From Candidatus Stahliibacteriota bacterium (lineage in GTDB: Bacteria; Hydrothermota; Tepidihabitantia; SM23-42), in NCBI GenBank assembly GCA_030613445.1, contig JAUWLY010000126.1:1-7744 (forward strand): a stretch of 7,744 bases of DNA. The letters run 5' to 3'. The translations under genes and the position numbers were made by a program. Numbering within the stretch: the stretch's first letter is position 1; each line of letters opens with the position of its first letter. Below the pieces are notes generated by a model that was not told the DNA's origin, ran no database searches, and saw only the letters and a program-made list of their open reading frames with translations. Shown one piece after another: positions 5,801 through 7,744 of this stretch.

Positions 5801-6867
5801 GCAACCCGCTTCTTTGAGACCTGAAGGATCACTCCCATGGCAAATAGATTCGCCGTAAGTGACCAACCACCAAACGATATAAAAGGTAACGGCACACCGG
5901 TCGGCGGTAAGAGTCCCATACTAACGCCAACATGGACAAGGAAAATAATGAATATCGAAGTATTCAACCCCAAGACAAGTAGTCTTGTGAAATCATCCTC
6001 AAGATTATCAGCAATGGAAAGACCACGGAAGAAAACCTGCCAATAAAGAGCGAAGACAACGAAACTGCCAAGAAAACCGAATTCTTCAGCAATGTGGGCG
6101 AATATGAAATCATTGTGTATACGTGGTAAGAAGAAAAATTTCTGCAAGCCAGCACCAGGACCCTTCCCAAAAAAACCCCCAGAACCAATAGCAATGAGCG
6201 ATTGCCGTACTTGATAGGTTGGGTTCGTTATGAAGCTGGTAATCCGATATTTAGCATGTGGGAAAACAAGGACAAAGATAACGAGCATGACCAAGCTGAC
6301 CGCCAACGTTGGAAATACTAGTTTTGACCTTGTACTTCCGTAAATAAGCATAGCAGTAAACACAAGGACACATATAACCGCCATTGAGATCGATGGCTGA
6401 ATTGCAACCAGCAGGATCACAGATAGACAAAGTACTATGCTCGTCATCATACCCGAACGGCTATTTGCAGTCTGGGGATGAGAATCAAAAAAATTAGCCA
6501 AGAAAAAAACAAGCCAGATCCGTACGAATTCGGAAATCTGGAAACCAAATGAGAAAAGTAACGAAACAGAACGTCGTGCCCCGTATTGAGTACGCCCGGC
6601 TAACAGAGTAACGAATAAAAAAAGAACAATAACAACAAAAGCGGGAAAAATAAATTTCTTCATGATTTCATATGGGAAAAATAGCCCGAATGAAAAGAAT
6701 ACGCTCGCGATAGCGAGTCGCTTGAGATGACCCAATAGATAGAATGTCGAATCCTCACCACGACGCATTGCGCGATAATACGATGATGAGTACACGAATA
6801 GTGCCCCAAGAATGACAAGAATTAATAAGCAAAGTGCTAAAGTTCGATCAATTTTTTTGAACTGCAT
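5797..6867 (-). CDS. ftsW: SEDS-family septal peptidoglycan glycosyltransferase FtsW
   Basis: FtsW is a polytopic inner-membrane SEDS protein that polymerises lipid II at the septum with its partner PBP (FtsI). The 356 residues hold about ten hydrophobic segments. SEDS landmarks are QYGARRS (94-100), FQISEF (109-114, usually FQPSE), QPSISMA (157-163, usually QPDLGTA), YQVRQSLIAIGSGG (218-231), GKGPGAGLQKFFFLPRIHNDFIFAHIAEE (about 234-262) and PPTGVPLPFISFGG (321-334). The Asp before FIFA, essential in SEDS proteins, is present. The Trp usual after GA-x-R is Ser here. Choice of FtsW over RodA rests on its place between murD and murG. The start at 6867 (MQFKKIDRT) overlaps the murD end by 20 bases, with GGAG twelve bases upstream, a long spacing. 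An in-frame start at 6921 would add 18 residues inside murD and looks unlikely. Confidence 0.95.
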   Translation of the reverse strand: MQFKKIDRTLALCLLILVILGALFVYSSSYYRAMRRGEDSTFYLLGHLKRLAIASVFFSFGLFFPYEIMKKFIFPAFVVIVLFLFVTLLAGRTQYGARRSVSLLFSFGFQISEFVRIWLVFFLANFFDSHPQTANSRSGMMTSIVLCLSVILLVAIQPSISMAVICVLVFTAMLIYGSTRSKLVFPTLAVSLVMLVIFVLVFPHAKYRITSFITNPTYQVRQSLIAIGSGGFFGKGPGAGLQKFFFLPRIHNDFIFAHIAEEFGFLGSFVVFALYWQVFFRGLSIADNLEDDFTRLLVLGLNTSIFIIFLVHVGVSMGLLPPTGVPLPFISFGGWSLTANLFAMGVILQVSKKRVA

Positions 6868-7744
6868 CTTTGAATGCTTCTCCCCGATCTGCGAAATTGG
6901 CAAAGTAGTCAAAAGAAGCAAAACCTGGGTTCAGTAAGATTATATCTCCCGGTGCTGCAAATTGTTTAGCCTTTATTAGCGCATCATTCATACTACTGGC
7001 AATCCTAAAGGCCGCTAATCCATTTGTTTTAAAGAAGTCTGCAATGTACGCCGCGTTGTCGCCAAGTATGACACACGCTTTAGCTTGCTCAACTAAGATT
7101 GAAAGGTAGTTCTCAGCCTTATCACCTTTGTGTTTACCACCAAGAATCACTATTTTGGGTCCCATTACTGCTTTGAACGAAGCAATTGCTGCAACCTCAT
7201 TCGTGCACATTGAATTATTAACATATCGTACACCTTGTATTGTGCCAATGTCTTCAAGGCGATGGGGCAAGGGTTTAAAGGTAATCAATCCTTTCTCAAT
7301 CTTGCTGTTATCAATACTAAGGAGCTTTGCTACGACAATCGACGCCAGAGCGTTCATTTTATTGTGCTCACCCTCCAAGCGAAATTTCTCAACCGAAAAC
7401 AGTTTTTCCTGTGCATATGCGAACATGCCGTTGAACCAGGCTCCAGTGCGCGCGTTGGAGCCGAAAAAAACAATTTGCGATTTGATATCATCCAATGCAC
7501 GTTTGATATTGTTATCATCTTCGTTTAAAACAGCATAATCTGATTTTCCTTGATTGAGAAAAATACGCATTTTTGCAGTTCGATATTCCTCAAAGTCTCG
7601 ATGCCAATTCAGATGATCCCTTGAGATATTCATAAGTACTGCGATGTAAGGATGGAATTTCTCAATCCGCATTAACTGGAAGGAAGATATTTCCAAAATG
7701 TAGTAGTCATAGGGTTCGGTGAAGAGAGACTTTGAAAAAGGTCT
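6848..7744 (-). CDS. murD: UDP-N-acetylmuramoyl-L-alanine--D-glutamate ligase MurD (N-terminal part outside window)
   Basis: MurD is the cytoplasmic Mur ligase that adds glutamate to UDP-MurNAc-L-Ala, after MurC. The last 298 residues are visible and the frame is open to the window edge, so the N-domain and the GKTT P-loop are outside. An apparent TTG start at 7696 is not real: the preceding codons encode YDYYI directly before LEISSFQL, a conserved Mur ligase motif. Then come NISRDHLNWH, YRTAKMRIF with the expected carbamylated Lys, GEHNKMNALAS at the domain boundary, and PHRLEDIG. YVNNSMCTN stands where NDSKATN is usual. The C-domain carries ILGGKHKGDK and LLNPGFASFDYFANFADRGEAF, where LLSPACAS is usual; the Ser and the Phe of NFADRG are kept. 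Codon and motif pattern indicate an intact gene. It overlaps ftsW by 20 bases. D-Glu specificity is assumed from family membership. Confidence 0.95.
   Translation of the reverse strand, partial: RPFSKSLFTEPYDYYILEISSFQLMRIEKFHPYIAVLMNISRDHLNWHRDFEEYRTAKMRIFLNQGKSDYAVLNEDDNNIKRALDDIKSQIVFFGSNARTGAWFNGMFAYAQEKLFSVEKFRLEGEHNKMNALASIVVAKLLSIDNSKIEKGLITFKPLPHRLEDIGTIQGVRYVNNSMCTNEVAAIASFKAVMGPKIVILGGKHKGDKAENYLSILVEQAKACVILGDNAAYIADFFKTNGLAAFRIASSMNDALIKAKQFAAPGDIILLNPGFASFDYFANFADRGEAFKDAVQKN

Noticed and set aside
5801..5866. Longer murG from 5866
   Set aside because: The extension lies in the conserved end of ftsW; the ATGA overlap start at 5800 gives the normal MurG length.
6868..6921. Longer ftsW from 6921
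   Set aside because: The added 18 residues come from the overlap with conserved murD sequence and do not resemble a SEDS N-terminus.
7128..7538. Plus-strand ORFs opposite murD
   Set aside because: Antisense to conserved MurD motifs; composition is that of a reverse-strand shadow.
7694..7696. TTG at 7696 as the murD start
   Set aside because: The open frame continues to the window edge with MurD-like residues before EISSFQL; the true start is outside.
1..7744. Mobile element, CRISPR, toxin-antitoxin or defence system
   Set aside because: The whole window is accounted for by co-directional dcw genes; no transposase, array, att site or foreign-looking segment was seen.

Overview
The window is a stretch of a bacterial division and cell wall (dcw) cluster. 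Every recognisable gene lies on the minus strand. In transcription order, from the right edge to the left edge, they are murD (5' part outside the window), ftsW, murG, murC, murB, a very short ftsQ-like gene, ftsA and ftsZ (3' part outside the window). This is the classical dcw order, with no ddl between murB and ftsQ. Identification rests on family motifs read directly from the translations.

Layout: murD 7744-6848 overlaps ftsW (start 6867) by 20 bases. ftsW overlaps murG (start 5800) by ATGA. A 110-base gap separates murG from murC (GTG start at 4628) and holds a 14-base tandem repeat and a possible hairpin. murC overlaps murB (start 3267) by ATGA. murB runs into the ftsQ-like gene, which is followed after ten bases by ftsA (start 2052). 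A short gap with a small hairpin leads to ftsZ (start 774). Coding density is very high, and the only gap over 100 bases is murG-murC. No terminator, tRNA, rRNA, mobile element or CRISPR array was seen.

The products form one functional unit. MurB and MurC complete UDP-MurNAc-L-Ala, and MurD adds glutamate. MurG makes lipid II, and FtsW polymerises it at the septum. FtsZ forms the ring, FtsA tethers it to the membrane, and FtsQ links the cytoplasmic ring to the periplasmic FtsL/FtsB complex and to septal synthesis.

Organism: a peptidoglycan-making bacterium, somewhat AT-rich by eye. The proteins are divergent at several normally conserved positions (FtsW GARRS in place of GARRW, MurG GGSGGA in place of GGSQGA, MurD SMCTN in place of SKATN, FtsZ GEGGGTGTG in place of GMGGGTGTG). 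This suggests a deep-branching or poorly sampled phylum, but the phylum cannot be fixed from this window.

The window does not contain an evident new system. The most notable point is the FtsQ-like protein. It is only about 109 residues: a membrane anchor plus a piece resembling the end of the FtsQ beta domain, with no room for a POTRA domain. Its best-placed start codon appears to be a non-canonical ATT.
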